From Arthrobacter gengyunqii (GTDB lineage: Bacteria > Actinomycetota > Actinomycetes > Actinomycetales > Micrococcaceae): a stretch of DNA of 64,000 nt. The DNA lies in the NCBI RefSeq assembly GCF_023022985.1, contig NZ_CP095461.1, positions 1,178,001 through 1,242,000 of the forward strand, read 5' to 3'. The notes under the pieces were generated by a model. That model worked only from the letters and a program-made list of their open reading frames with translations. It was not told the origin of the DNA and searched no databases. Positions 26,676 to 35,124 of the stretch are shown one piece after another. Positions within the stretch are counted from its first letter, which is position 1; each line of letters opens with the position of its first letter. Position numbers and translations under genes: made by a program.

Positions 26676-26719
26676 GACCCCCTGGAAGGCAGAAAATGCC
26701 TGCCAGGGGGTCATTTTTT
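26676..26719 (+). terminator. Intrinsic terminator of tRNA-Asn copy 2
   Basis: GACCCCCTGG (26676-26685) pairs with CCAGGGGGTC (26703-26712), with an inner AGGCA/TGCCT stem, followed by ATTTTTTAT. The 277 bp from here to the malic enzyme start hold no gene I can support, only the inverted repeat at 26892. Confidence 0.92.
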
Positions 26720-26891
26720 ATGTCAGCGGACGGCTCGGGCTTCTCCCGGGCGCAACCGAAGACGCGCGACTGCCTCAAAGTGGCAACTTCTGCGGTTACA
26801 CTGGGCCGGTAGATCGCCGACGACGGCCAGCCCCGGACATTCCCCGGGGGGCCGCCACCGGCCTGCTGCAGGCAAAACATCCTGTTGCCTC

Positions 26892-26917
26892 GAATCCGGA
26901 TCCCAAGGTCCGGATTC
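26892..26917 (+). promoter_or_regulatory. Perfect 9-bp inverted repeat upstream of the malic enzyme gene
   Basis: GAATCCGGA (26892-26900) and TCCGGATTC (26909-26917) flank an 8-bp spacer, 78 bp before the malic enzyme ATG. The form suits a dimeric repressor operator; the regulator is unknown. Confidence 0.4.
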
Positions 26918-26994
26918 CGCCGTGAGCGCCCCCGGGTTCCATCCCGCCGGCCGGCTCACGGCCTATCCCCGGCAACATCGGCAGGAGCCTCGTC

Positions 26995-28164
26995 ATGACA
27001 TCACACGTACACGCCCGGCAGCCCATTAGCACGGAGGACATCTTCGGTTCGCATGAGGGCGGCAAATTATCCGTCGAATCTCGGCTTCCCCTGGACAGCA
27101 GCCGGAACCTGTCCATCGCCTACACGCCCGGCGTGGCAGAGGTAAGCCGGGCGATCGCCGCAGATCCCGCACTGGCGGACACGTACGCCTGGGCCTCCCG
27201 CCTAGTGGTTGTGGTCAGCGACGGTACGGCAGTTCTCGGGCTCGGCAACATCGGACCGTCGGCCTCCCTGCCGGTGATGGAGGGCAAAGCGGCTCTGTTC
27301 AAGACCTATGGGGGATTGAACTCCATTCCCTTGGTCCTGGACACCACCAACGTTGATGAAATCATCGAAACGCTGGTCCGGCTGCGCCCAAGCTATGGCG
27401 CCGTGAACCTGGAAGACATTGCCGCGCCGCGCTGTTTCGAGCTGGAGCAGCGGCTCATCGAAGCCCTGGACTGCCCGGTCATGCATGATGACCAGCACGG
27501 CACCGCCATCGTGGTTCTCGCCGCTTTGCTCAATGCTGCGAGAGTCGTCGACCGCGCGCTGGAAGGGTTGCGGGTGGTGATCTCCGGCGCCGGCGCCGCG
27601 GGAGTGGCCTGCGCCAACATCCTGCTGGACGCCGGAATCCAAGACGTGGTGGTCCTCGATTCACGCGGGATTCTCTCTCAACGGCGGTCGGATTTCACCG
27701 GAGTCAAGGCTGACCTGGCCGCCAGGACCAATCCCCGAGGCGTGGACGGCGGAGCCGCTGAAGCCCTCAACGATGCGGACGTCTTCATCGGAGTATCCTC
27801 CGGCACCGTTGATGAGGCAGTTCTGGCCACCATGGCCCCGGATGCGGTGATTTTTGCCCTCTCCAATCCCGATCCGGAGGTCCATCCCGAGGTGGCTGCA
27901 CGCTATGCCGCCGTGATTGCCACCGGGCGCAGCGACTTCCCGAACCAGATCAACAACGTGCTGGCCTTTCCGGGGGTGTTCCGCGGCGCCCTGGACAGCG
28001 GCGCGCGGCGGATCACCCCGGCCATGAAGGTAGCGGCCGCTGCAGCCATCGCAGACCTGGTGGGAGCCGATCTCAGCGCCCGCTTCATCGTCCCCAGCCC
28101 GCTGGACCCCCGAGTCGCGCCGGCCGTCGCAGCAGCAGTAGCCGCCGCCGCGCGGGACAGCTAG
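26995..28164 (+). CDS. Malic enzyme (NAD(P)-dependent oxaloacetate-decarboxylating malate dehydrogenase)
   Basis: 389 residues, a single-domain MaeB/SfcA-type short malic enzyme that converts malate to pyruvate and CO2. Visible are [36 protein letters not shown], the metal site [14 protein letters not shown] and [19 protein letters not shown]. The Rossmann loop is [31 protein letters not shown] and [19 protein letters not shown] complete the active site. Cofactor preference cannot be read safely. Translation begins at the ATG at 26995; the gene stands alone between terminators. Confidence 0.93.
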   Translation: MTSHVHARQPISTEDIFGSHEGGKLSVESRLPLDSSRNLSIAYTPGVAEVSRAIAADPALADTYAWASRLVVVVSDGTAVLGLGNIGPSASLPVMEGKAALFKTYGGLNSIPLVLDTTNVDEIIETLVRLRPSYGAVNLEDIAAPRCFELEQRLIEALDCPVMHDDQHGTAIVVLAALLNAARVVDRALEGLRVVISGAGAAGVACANILLDAGIQDVVVLDSRGILSQRRSDFTGVKADLAARTNPRGVDGGAAEALNDADVFIGVSSGTVDEAVLATMAPDAVIFALSNPDPEVHPEVAARYAAVIATGRSDFPNQINNVLAFPGVFRGALDSGARRITPAMKVAAAAAIADLVGADLSARFIVPSPLDPRVAPAVAAAVAAAARDS

Positions 28165-28179
28165 CCTTACGGGAAAACG

Positions 28180-28225
28180 CCCCTGCAGGCCGCCGCACGC
28201 AGGACATCGGCGGCCTGCAGTGTTT
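28180..28225 (+). terminator. Intrinsic terminator after malic enzyme
   Basis: CTGCAGGCCGCCG (28180-28192) pairs with CGGCGGCCTGCAG (28205-28217), followed by TGTTTTTC. Confidence 0.9.
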
Positions 28226-28301
28226 TTCGGCGGTTGTGGAGTTCCGGCCCGGCACCGCTTTCGCCGCAACGACAAGGCCTCTGCTTCTCGGCCTGTTCCC
28301 A

Positions 28302-28322
28302 CCTAGGCCCATCGTGCCTAGG
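28302..28322 (+). promoter_or_regulatory. Inverted repeat upstream of the sugar porter gene
   Basis: CCTAGGC (28302-28308) and GCCTAGG (28316-28322) form a perfect 7-bp repeat with a 7-bp spacer, 70 bp before the transporter ATG. It is probably an operator; the cognate regulator is not in the window. Confidence 0.4.
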
Positions 28323-28391
28323 GTTATGCGTAGGATTAGTAGGTTTGGGGCGGGACTTTCACAACATCTACGAGAGACAGAGGAACCTTCA

Positions 28392-29828
28392 ATGGGCGCA
28401 AGCCAGCCAGAGCCTCACCCGGGTGAATCCGAAAAGGTGGCCCACCCGTTCAAGGTGATTGCAGTTACCGTGGCGGCAGCAGTGGGCGGCCTGCTGTTTG
28501 GGTTTGACACGGCGGTGATCAACGGCGCCGTGGACGCCATTGGCGAAGAATTTACACTCAGCCCCGGGATATTGGGCTTTACGGTCGCCATCACTCTTTT
28601 GGGTTGCGCAGCGGGTGCCTGGTTTGCCGGTCAGCTGGCAGACCGGCTGGGACGCAAGAAGGTCATGGTCGGCGCTGCCATTCTGTTCGCCGCCAACTCC
28701 GTGGGTTCCGCCTATGCCTTCAGCGAGTGGGACCTGATGTGGTGGCGCCTTGTCGGAGGCCTCGCCATCGGCACCGCGTCCGTCATCGCACCGGGCTACA
28801 TCGCTGAGGTTGCCCCCAGCAAGTGGCGCGGAGCGCTGGGCTCGGTCCAGCAGCTGGCGATCACCCTGGGCATCTTTGCCGCGCTGCTGTCCGACGCTTT
28901 CCTGGCTGATGCCGCGGGCAGTGCCCTCGGAGAACTTTGGTGGGGCTTGGCGGCGTGGCGCTGGATGCTGCTGGTTGGTGTCCTTCCCGCCATCGTTTAC
29001 GGTGTGCTGGCCCTGACCATTCCGGAATCTCCCCAGTATCTGGTCCGCCACAACCGGGACGAAGACGCGGCGAGGGTGCTGCGCTCCGTGTCCGGGGTTC
29101 AGGACACGGACCTGAAGATCCGACAGATCAGGGAGAGTTTCAACAGCAAGAAGCCCACTTTCAAGGACCTGCGCGGCCCGAAGTTCGGACTCCAGCCGAT
29201 CCTCTGGGTTGGCATGGCCATCGCCGCTTTCCAGCAGCTGGTGGGCATCAACGCCATCTTCTACTACTCCACGACGCTGTGGAAGTCCGTGGGATTCAGC
29301 GAAAGCGACTCGTTCACGACGTCGGTCATCACCTCCGTCATCAACGTCGTTATGACCATCGTGGCCATTGCCTTTGTCGACAGGATCGGACGCCGCAAGC
29401 TGCTGATGATCGGTTCCGCCGGAATGTTCGTTGGCCTTTTGATGGCCACGATTTCCTTTTCCCAGGCCGAAGGCATCGGTGACAGCGTCGAGCTGACCGG
29501 TATCTGGGGGCCGGTGGCGCTCGTGGGCGCGAACCTCTTCGTGATTTTCTTTGCTGCCACCTGGGGGCCGGTCATGTGGGTCACCCTCGGCGAGGTCTTC
29601 CCGAACAACATCCGTTCCCTGGCCCTGGGGCTGGGCGCGATGGTCAACTGGATCTTCAACTTCATTGTCACGCTGTCGTTCCCCTGGGTGAGCGACAACT
29701 TTGGCGTCTGGATCATGTACGCCATCTTCACCGTCTTCGCCGTGATTTCCTTCTGGTTCGTGAAGACAAAGCTGCCGGAATTCTCCGGACGGGACCTCGA
29801 AGACCGGGAAGGTCTGGAAACCACGTAG
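28392..29828 (+). CDS. Sugar porter family MFS transporter
   Basis: 478 residues from the ATG at 28392 (AGAGGAACC upstream; the open frame further 5' is leader). Twelve membrane segments are predicted. Sugar-porter signatures are GGLLFGFDTAVINGA in helix 1, DRLGRKK in loop 2-3, PESPQYL after helix 6, AAFQQLVGINAIFYYS in helix 7, DRIGRRK and WVTLGEVFPNNIR. The family imports hexoses, pentoses or polyols with protons; substrate not determinable. A palindromic site at 28302 suggests repression by a sugar-responsive factor. Confidence 0.92.
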   Translation: MGASQPEPHPGESEKVAHPFKVIAVTVAAAVGGLLFGFDTAVINGAVDAIGEEFTLSPGILGFTVAITLLGCAAGAWFAGQLADRLGRKKVMVGAAILFAANSVGSAYAFSEWDLMWWRLVGGLAIGTASVIAPGYIAEVAPSKWRGALGSVQQLAITLGIFAALLSDAFLADAAGSALGELWWGLAAWRWMLLVGVLPAIVYGVLALTIPESPQYLVRHNRDEDAARVLRSVSGVQDTDLKIRQIRESFNSKKPTFKDLRGPKFGLQPILWVGMAIAAFQQLVGINAIFYYSTTLWKSVGFSESDSFTTSVITSVINVVMTIVAIAFVDRIGRRKLLMIGSAGMFVGLLMATISFSQAEGIGDSVELTGIWGPVALVGANLFVIFFAATWGPVMWVTLGEVFPNNIRSLALGLGAMVNWIFNFIVTLSFPWVSDNFGVWIMYAIFTVFAVISFWFVKTKLPEFSGRDLEDREGLETT

Positions 29829-29842
29829 GCAGGATCGTCCTG

Positions 29843-29855
29843 TTCACAATGTGAA
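29843..29855 (+). promoter_or_regulatory. Short palindrome TTCACAATGTGAA
   Basis: A 13-bp palindrome (TTCAC/GTGAA around AAT), preceded by AGGATCGTCCT (29830-29840), another imperfect repeat. It lies 70 bp before the start of the envelope gene run and may be a repressor site. Confidence 0.3.
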
Positions 29856-29924
29856 AGCTGGGGACAATGGTAATTTTGGGTAATGGCAACGGCGAAGGTT
29901 AATCAGGGGACGGAGGCTGGGCGC

Positions 29925-30734
29925 ATGAAACGCTCTGCTAATACACGAAGGACCGCAGGGAATTCCTCGCTGGTCGGTTTGGCGAAAGTAATGGCCCGGC
30001 TGACCCCCCGCCAGCTGACCGACGAGCTTGGTTTGGCCACTGCCGAAATGAAGCAGAAGGGCATCAAGGCCGGCATTGCCGCTGCGTTTATGGTGGTGGC
30101 GCTGCTCTTCATCGCCGGCCTGGCCGTTGCACTGGTTGTCGCCGCGATCCTTGGTCTGGGCACCGTTATGCCGGACTGGCTTGCCGCCCTGCTCGTGGCA
30201 CTGCTCTTCCTGATCATTGCCGCCGTGGGCGGGCTGATCGGATACAGCCGCTTCAAGAAGACACTGCCGCTTCTTCCGGAAGAAGCCATCTACGGCCTGC
30301 GGTATGACCTTGGCGTCCTGAAGGAAGGCCGCAGCTTCGATCCGGCCACGCTGGAGAAGAAGCCGGCGGAACCCAAGGACAAAGACAAGGACAAGAAGGA
30401 CAAAGACAAGGACAAGAAGAAGGACTCGAACGAGGACGGCCCGAAACCGGCCACTCCCGAGGAGCTGCGCACCCGCACAAGGCAGCGCCGCGAACATATG
30501 GCTGCCGTACGCGACGGCCTGGCCGAAAAAGTCGATGTCAAGGACCAGATCCGGGAGCTGAAGGCACGCCGCGCGGCTCAGCACCGCAGCTCCGACTCCA
30601 ACGGACAGGGCGCCGAGTCGTCGTCCAGCGATGAGATCATGGCCCTGATCAAGGAACGCTGGCAGCCGCTGACGGTGCTGGCGGCTTCCCTGCTGGCCAT
30701 GGTCATCATGATGCGCAGGATCTCCCAAAAATAG
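29925..30734 (+). CDS. Holin-X-like membrane protein fused to DUF3618-like C terminus
   Basis: 269 residues from the ATG at 29925, chosen because CGGAGG lies 8 bases before it (an in-frame ATG at 29883 has no such site). The N-terminal half (SLVGLAKVMARLTPRQLTDE, then helices at about 46-72 and 80-104) resembles the actinobacterial holin-X/phage-holin superfamily III domain. A highly charged Lys/Asp linker (KDKDKDKKDKDKDKKKD) follows. The next helix, RTRQRREHMAAVRDGLAEKV, resembles DUF3618, and a last membrane segment ends the protein. Each part is often a separate neighbour gene in Actinobacteria; here they are one chain. Function unknown, envelope likely. Confidence 0.72.
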   Translation: MKRSANTRRTAGNSSLVGLAKVMARLTPRQLTDELGLATAEMKQKGIKAGIAAAFMVVALLFIAGLAVALVVAAILGLGTVMPDWLAALLVALLFLIIAAVGGLIGYSRFKKTLPLLPEEAIYGLRYDLGVLKEGRSFDPATLEKKPAEPKDKDKDKKDKDKDKKKDSNEDGPKPATPEELRTRTRQRREHMAAVRDGLAEKVDVKDQIRELKARRAAQHRSSDSNGQGAESSSSDEIMALIKERWQPLTVLAASLLAMVIMMRRISQK

Positions 30735-30765
30735 GTCCCATTATCGCTGACAAGGGGAGTGGGCC

Positions 30766-31386
30766 GTGATCAGAGTCATCGGTGCGGGAACGCGTCCGGA
30801 CCGTGTGGACACGGAACTGGACACCTTCTGGACCGTTCCGAACCTGATCACGGTCCTTCGCTTTCTCGGAGTGCCGCTGTTCGTCTGGTTCACCGTTCAC
30901 GAAGAGTACGGTCCGGCGTTCATGACACTTGTGTCCGTGGGCTGCACCGATTGGGTGGACGGTTATCTGGCCCGCCGGCTGGGCCAGGTATCCCGCGTGG
31001 GCAAATGGCTGGATCCCGTGGCTGACCGCCTTGCCCTGATCATTGTCGCGACAACATTCGTTGTGCAGGGGATTGCACCCTCGTGGCTGGTGCTGGCCAT
31101 TGTGATTCCCGACGCCGTGCTGATCCTCAACGCCCTGCTGTTGTTCCGCGGAAGTCCCAATCTTCCCGTCAGCACCATCGGCAAAATCCGGACCGCACTG
31201 CTCCTGCTGGGTGCCCCGCTGCTGTTGCTCGAGCTGGTCCCCGGATTTGGTTACGGCTGGCTCTCCGCCGCCGGAACGGGCCTCCTCCTGCTGGGCTGCG
31301 TGGGCCACATCCTTGCGGCGGCAGGATATTTGCGGGCGTCCTGGCTCAAGCATGGCCGGGAACGCACTGCCGCCGGTAACGGCTGA
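30766..31386 (+). CDS. CDP-alcohol phosphatidyltransferase family protein
   Basis: 206 residues, GTG start at 30766 after AAGGGGAG. The signature D-G-x2-A-R-x8-G-x3-D-x3-D is complete in DWVDGYLARRLGQV followed by GKWLDPVADR. About six membrane segments. The enzyme would transfer a phosphatidyl group from CDP-diacylglycerol to a polar alcohol (glycerophosphate, inositol phosphate or similar); which one is not evident. It overlaps the next gene by one base (TGATG). Confidence 0.88.
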   Translation: MIRVIGAGTRPDRVDTELDTFWTVPNLITVLRFLGVPLFVWFTVHEEYGPAFMTLVSVGCTDWVDGYLARRLGQVSRVGKWLDPVADRLALIIVATTFVVQGIAPSWLVLAIVIPDAVLILNALLLFRGSPNLPVSTIGKIRTALLLLGAPLLLLELVPGFGYGWLSAAGTGLLLLGCVGHILAAAGYLRASWLKHGRERTAAGNG

Positions 31387-32327
31387 TGGTCGGCATAGCC
31401 ATCACCTGCGCCCTGGCCAGCGCGGTGTTCCTGGCCTTTGGCGCCCAGCGCCAAGGGAGCGCGGTCAGCGCTGACACCGGCGGCCTGGAGCTGAATTCTT
31501 CACAGTTGCTGCGGCTGCTGCGCAATCCCCGCTGGCTGCTGGGGCTGTTCCTGCTGGGGGTGGGGACGGCGCTCAACGTCACCGCACTGACGCTGGCTCC
31601 GCTGACCGTGGTCCAGCCCATCGGCTCCATTGCCCTGGTGATCACCACCATCGTGAACTCGCGGGATCAGGGCCTGCGGATGAACCGCATTACCGTCGTC
31701 TCCATCGTGGCATGCGTGGTGGGCAGCGCTCTGTTTGTCTCCCTCGCCGTCGGCGTCACCCGGGACCAGCAGGAGGTCCGCCCCGCGCAGGAGCTCACCA
31801 TCGTCTTGATTCTGGCGGTGGCTGTGGTGTTCTTCGGCACACTGAACGCACTGTTCGGCCGGCGAATCGGCGCTATCGGCTTCATTGTGGGCGCCGGAGT
31901 GCTTTTCGGTTTCGTGGCCGTACTGACCAAGGTCATTGCGGCCGATTTGCTGAATCCAAACGGGCGGTTCCTGCTCAACGTGCCGTGGTACACCCTCCTG
32001 GGAATTGCCGTCGCGGGAGGGCTGGGGGCCTGGTTCGTGCAGAGCGCCTACTCCAGCGGCCCGCCGGACCTGGTCATCGCCGGATTGACGGTTATCGATC
32101 CGATGGTGGGCATTGCCATCGGCATCGGAGTCCTCCATGAACTGGTGCCGAATGTGCCTGCCGTGGCTGCCGTTGCCATGGGGGTGGCAGCTTTGATTGC
32201 TATCGTGGGGGTTGTTGCCCTCTCCCGATATCATCCGGACGTTATCCAACGACGGGCAGAGGCACGGCGCCGGCAAAAGCAGGCCGCCGCAAAAACTCCC
32301 AAAGATCAAAAGAGGGGCTCCCCGTGA
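31386..32327 (+). CDS. DMT-superfamily / NIPA-like membrane protein
   Basis: 313 residues with about nine membrane segments. It starts MVGIAITCALASAVFLAFGA, and the segment VGTALNVTALTLAPLTVVQP is typical of NIPA/EamA-type proteins where small residues and a Pro-Ile-Gly turn close a helix. Similar proteins transport Mg2+ in eukaryotes; bacterial substrates are unknown. A basic tail rich in Arg, Lys and Ala follows the last helix. Stop and start codons overlap with genes on both sides, so it belongs to the operon. Confidence 0.75.
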   Translation: MVGIAITCALASAVFLAFGAQRQGSAVSADTGGLELNSSQLLRLLRNPRWLLGLFLLGVGTALNVTALTLAPLTVVQPIGSIALVITTIVNSRDQGLRMNRITVVSIVACVVGSALFVSLAVGVTRDQQEVRPAQELTIVLILAVAVVFFGTLNALFGRRIGAIGFIVGAGVLFGFVAVLTKVIAADLLNPNGRFLLNVPWYTLLGIAVAGGLGAWFVQSAYSSGPPDLVIAGLTVIDPMVGIAIGIGVLHELVPNVPAVAAVAMGVAALIAIVGVVALSRYHPDVIQRRAEARRRQKQAAAKTPKDQKRGSP

Positions 32328-33523
32328 CCGACGACGCATCGGCCGACAAACCGCTGACCATCCTCATTGCGTGTGACACTTACCCGCCCCATCTGAACGG
32401 TGCCGCGCAGTTCGGCTACAGGCTCGCCCGCGGGTTGCACGGGCGCGGTCATGACGTCCACGTGCTGGCGCCCAATGATGTCGACGGCGGCAGCAGGAGC
32501 GATCTTGACGGGGAGTGGCCCGTCCACCGCCTTCGGTCCCACGGCGTCCCCACGCACGAGTACTGGCGCATCTGCCTGCCCTGGGAGATCAAGAAGGAAA
32601 TCAGCCTGCTCTTTGACCGGGTGCAGCCCGACGTCGTTCACATCCAGTGCCACTACATGGTGGGGGAGTACACGCTGTACGAGGCGGAGAAGCGGGGCAT
32701 CCGCGTGATTGCCACGAACCACTTCATGCCTGCAAACCTTGATCCCTTCCTGCCGTTTCCCCGCTGGCTCAAGAACATCGTTGCCAAGAACTCCTGGAAG
32801 GATATGGGCAAGGTCATGGGCCGCGCGGCAGTGGTCACCACGCCCACTCCGCTGGCTGCAAAAGCCATGCACGCGCACGCGTTCCTGCCGGATGTCCTGC
32901 CACTGTCCAACGGCATCGACGCAGCCGTTTACGAGCTCAAGCCCGGCGAGAGCATCGAACCACATCCGTATCCCACCGTTCTGTTTGTGGGACGGCTGGC
33001 CGAGGAAAAGCACGTGGACGTGCTGATCGACGCCGTCGCCAAAGCCCCTGACCACCTCAACGTGCACGCCGAAATTATCGGCGGCGGCGAAGTCAAGGGC
33101 AGTCTGCAGGAGCAGGTCAAACGGCTGGGTCTGGAAGGCCGCGTGGTCTTCCGCGGTCTGGTGTCCGACGAAGAACTGCGCCGGGCCTACCAGCGCGCGG
33201 ATGTCTTTGTCATGCCCGGAACCGCCGAACTCCAGTCACTGGTCACGCTGGAGGCCATGTCAGCGTCCACCCCGGTGGTACTGGCTGATGCAATGGCTCT
33301 GCCGCATCTCGTGGACCCGGCCCGCAACGGTTACTTGTTTGAACCTGGAAACAGCGACGAACTCAGCGAACGGCTGACCTCCATCCTCGAACTGGACCCG
33401 GATGAACGGACCAGGATGGGTGCCCACAGCCGCTCCATGGTGGAACGCCACAGCCTGGACGCGACCCTCTCCACGTTCGAGGACCTCTACTACGGGCGGC
33501 CGCAGGGCCAGGGAACCATCTAG
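32324..33523 (+). CDS. Glycosyltransferase family 4 protein
   Basis: 399 residues, GTG start overlapping the preceding stop codon (GTGA). The N-terminal GT-B domain has YPPHLNGAAQFGYRLARGLH with the acceptor-side loop. The C-terminal donor domain has FVGRLAEEKHVDVLIDA, GLEGRVVFRGLVSDEELRRA and the E-x7-E-like ELQSLVTLEAM. Together with the CDP-alcohol transferase upstream, it could mannosylate or glucosylate a phospholipid in the manner of PimB-type enzymes; that is inference. A tRNA gene follows 99 bp later. Confidence 0.88.
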   Translation: MTDDASADKPLTILIACDTYPPHLNGAAQFGYRLARGLHGRGHDVHVLAPNDVDGGSRSDLDGEWPVHRLRSHGVPTHEYWRICLPWEIKKEISLLFDRVQPDVVHIQCHYMVGEYTLYEAEKRGIRVIATNHFMPANLDPFLPFPRWLKNIVAKNSWKDMGKVMGRAAVVTTPTPLAAKAMHAHAFLPDVLPLSNGIDAAVYELKPGESIEPHPYPTVLFVGRLAEEKHVDVLIDAVAKAPDHLNVHAEIIGGGEVKGSLQEQVKRLGLEGRVVFRGLVSDEELRRAYQRADVFVMPGTAELQSLVTLEAMSASTPVVLADAMALPHLVDPARNGYLFEPGNSDELSERLTSILELDPDERTRMGAHSRSMVERHSLDATLSTFEDLYYGRPQGQGTI

Positions 33524-33622
33524 TTCCCGTGTCCCTCCCGCCGGATTGGGAGGAGGGACACGCCTGCCACTAGGATGTCCATGTTGCCTTCGGCGCAACA
33601 CCCGCCCCGCAGGGGGCAGCAC

Positions 33623-33696
33623 GGGGCTGTAGCTCAGCTGGTCAGAGCAGCGGACTCATAATCCGTGGGTCGTGGGTTCAAGCCCCACCAGCCCTA
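33623..33696 (+). tRNA. tRNA with CAT anticodon (elongator Met or Ile2)
   Basis: 74 nt cloverleaf: acceptor GGGGCTG/CAGCCCT with a G1-U72 wobble, D stem GCTC/GAGC, anticodon loop CTCATAA, T arm GTGGG-TTCAAGC-CCCAC, discriminator A. It lacks the initiator features (mismatch at 1-72 and three GC pairs below the loop). Deciding between elongator Met and lysidine-modified Ile2 needs comparison with the other CAT tRNAs of the genome. Confidence 0.93.
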
Positions 33697-33745
33697 CCGT
33701 GTGATGAGTCGGGACATCGTTCACGGATGACTCGCGACATAGGCA

Positions 33746-33780
33746 ACACCCCGGTCTTCGGACCGGGGTGTTTCCTTTTG
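33746..33780 (+). terminator. Intrinsic terminator after the CAT tRNA
   Basis: AACACCCCGGTC (33746-33757), TTCG tetraloop and GACCGGGGTGTT (33762-33773), then TCCTTTT. Confidence 0.92.
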
Positions 33781-33829
33781 CACCGCAGGCCGGCAGCCCC
33801 TGCCCGCAGAAAGCGATCGTGTTGTACAT

Positions 33830-33851
33830 CATGTTACTGATGGGTAACATG
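33830..33851 (+). promoter_or_regulatory. Perfect 8-bp inverted repeat upstream of the acyl-CoA dehydrogenase
   Basis: CATGTTAC (33830-33837) and GTAACATG (33844-33851) with a 6-bp spacer, 58 bp before the ATG. Size and AT-rich arms suit a TetR or GntR operator for fatty- or amino-acid catabolism; the regulator is not in the immediate neighbourhood. Confidence 0.45.
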
Positions 33852-33909
33852 GGTGAGACCGGCTTCACAGCCCCGGATCACTGATGATCAGCAGCGAAGG
33901 ATATTTCCC

Positions 33910-35094
33910 ATGGCAATTATCGACGTCGACAACCTTCCGTACGCGGACGGCGACTTCTACGCATTTGAGGACCTGCTCTCGGACAAGGAGCGGGACCGCC
34001 TCCACGAAGTCCGGGCCTGGTTGAAGACCGAGGTCACGCCGCATGCCGCTGACTGGTGGAATGCCGGTGAATTCCCGCACCACATGATCCCCAAGATTGC
34101 CGAACTGGACGTCATGAGCCCGGTGTACCGCCAGGGCCACTCCAATCTCTTTGCCGGCCTCTGCCATGCCGAGTTCACCCGTGCGGACACCTCGTTTGCC
34201 ACTTTCATGGGCGTGCATGACGGCCTCTTCACGGGTTCCATCGAGGCTCTCGCCTCGGAAGAGCAGAAGGCCGCGTGGCTTCCGGACATCTACTCGCTGA
34301 AGAAGATCGGCGCCTTCGGCCTGACCGAGCCGCTCGGCGGCTCCGATGTGGCCGGCGGAACCCGCACCACGGCCCGCCGCGACGGGGACAACTGGATCCT
34401 CAACGGTGAAAAGCGCTGGATCGGCAACGCCACCTTCTCCGACTGGGTTGTCATCTATGCCCGCGACGTCGAAGACAACCAGGTCAAGGGGTTCCTGGTG
34501 GACACCAAGACCGAGGGGTACAGCGCCACCAAGATTGAGAACAAAATTGCGCTGCGCACCGTGCAGAATGCCGACATCGTCCTGGACAACGTGGTGGTCA
34601 GCGACGATTTCCACCTGAAGGGCGCCAATAGCTTCAAGGACACCAACAAGGTCCTCAAGGTCACCCGCCTCGCCGTGGCGTGGCAGGCCGTGGGTCAGCA
34701 GATGGCGGCCTTCGACGTGGCCCGCAAGTACGCCGTGGAGCGTCATCAGTTCGGCAAGCCGCTGGCATCCTTCCAGCTGGTGCAGGAACAGCTCGTGAAG
34801 ATCCTGGGCAACACCGTCAGCTCCATGGGCATGATGGTTCGCCTGGCACAGTTGGAGGACCTGGGCCAGGCCAAGGACGAACAGTCCGCCCTGGCCAAGG
34901 CTTTCACCACGGCCCGCATGCGCGAGTCGGTGGCGATGGGGCGCAGTATTCTCGGTGGAAACGGGATTGTCACGGACTACGGCATGGCCAAGATTTTCGC
35001 TGATGCCGAGGCCATCTACTCCTACGAAGGAACATACGAGATCAACACCCTGGTCACCGGGCGTGCCATCACCGGTGTTGCCGCGTTCGTGTAA
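33910..35094 (+). CDS. Acyl-CoA dehydrogenase, glutaryl-CoA dehydrogenase-like
   Basis: 394 residues from the ATG at 33910 (GAAGGAT upstream; the earlier in-frame start lies within the leader next to the operator). FAD enzyme of the acyl-CoA dehydrogenase fold: FGLTEPLGGSDVAGGTRT, RWIGNATFSDW, RHQFGKPLASFQLVQ and MGRSILGGNGI. The end SYEGTYEINTLVTGRAITG holds the catalytic Glu and matches glutaryl-CoA dehydrogenases closely. A role in lysine, tryptophan or dicarboxylate breakdown is likely, but the substrate is not proven. Confidence 0.85.
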   Translation: MAIIDVDNLPYADGDFYAFEDLLSDKERDRLHEVRAWLKTEVTPHAADWWNAGEFPHHMIPKIAELDVMSPVYRQGHSNLFAGLCHAEFTRADTSFATFMGVHDGLFTGSIEALASEEQKAAWLPDIYSLKKIGAFGLTEPLGGSDVAGGTRTTARRDGDNWILNGEKRWIGNATFSDWVVIYARDVEDNQVKGFLVDTKTEGYSATKIENKIALRTVQNADIVLDNVVVSDDFHLKGANSFKDTNKVLKVTRLAVAWQAVGQQMAAFDVARKYAVERHQFGKPLASFQLVQEQLVKILGNTVSSMGMMVRLAQLEDLGQAKDEQSALAKAFTTARMRESVAMGRSILGGNGIVTDYGMAKIFADAEAIYSYEGTYEINTLVTGRAITGVAAFV

Positions 35095-35124
35095 CCGGAA
35101 AATGGTTGACCGCGGCTGAACGTT

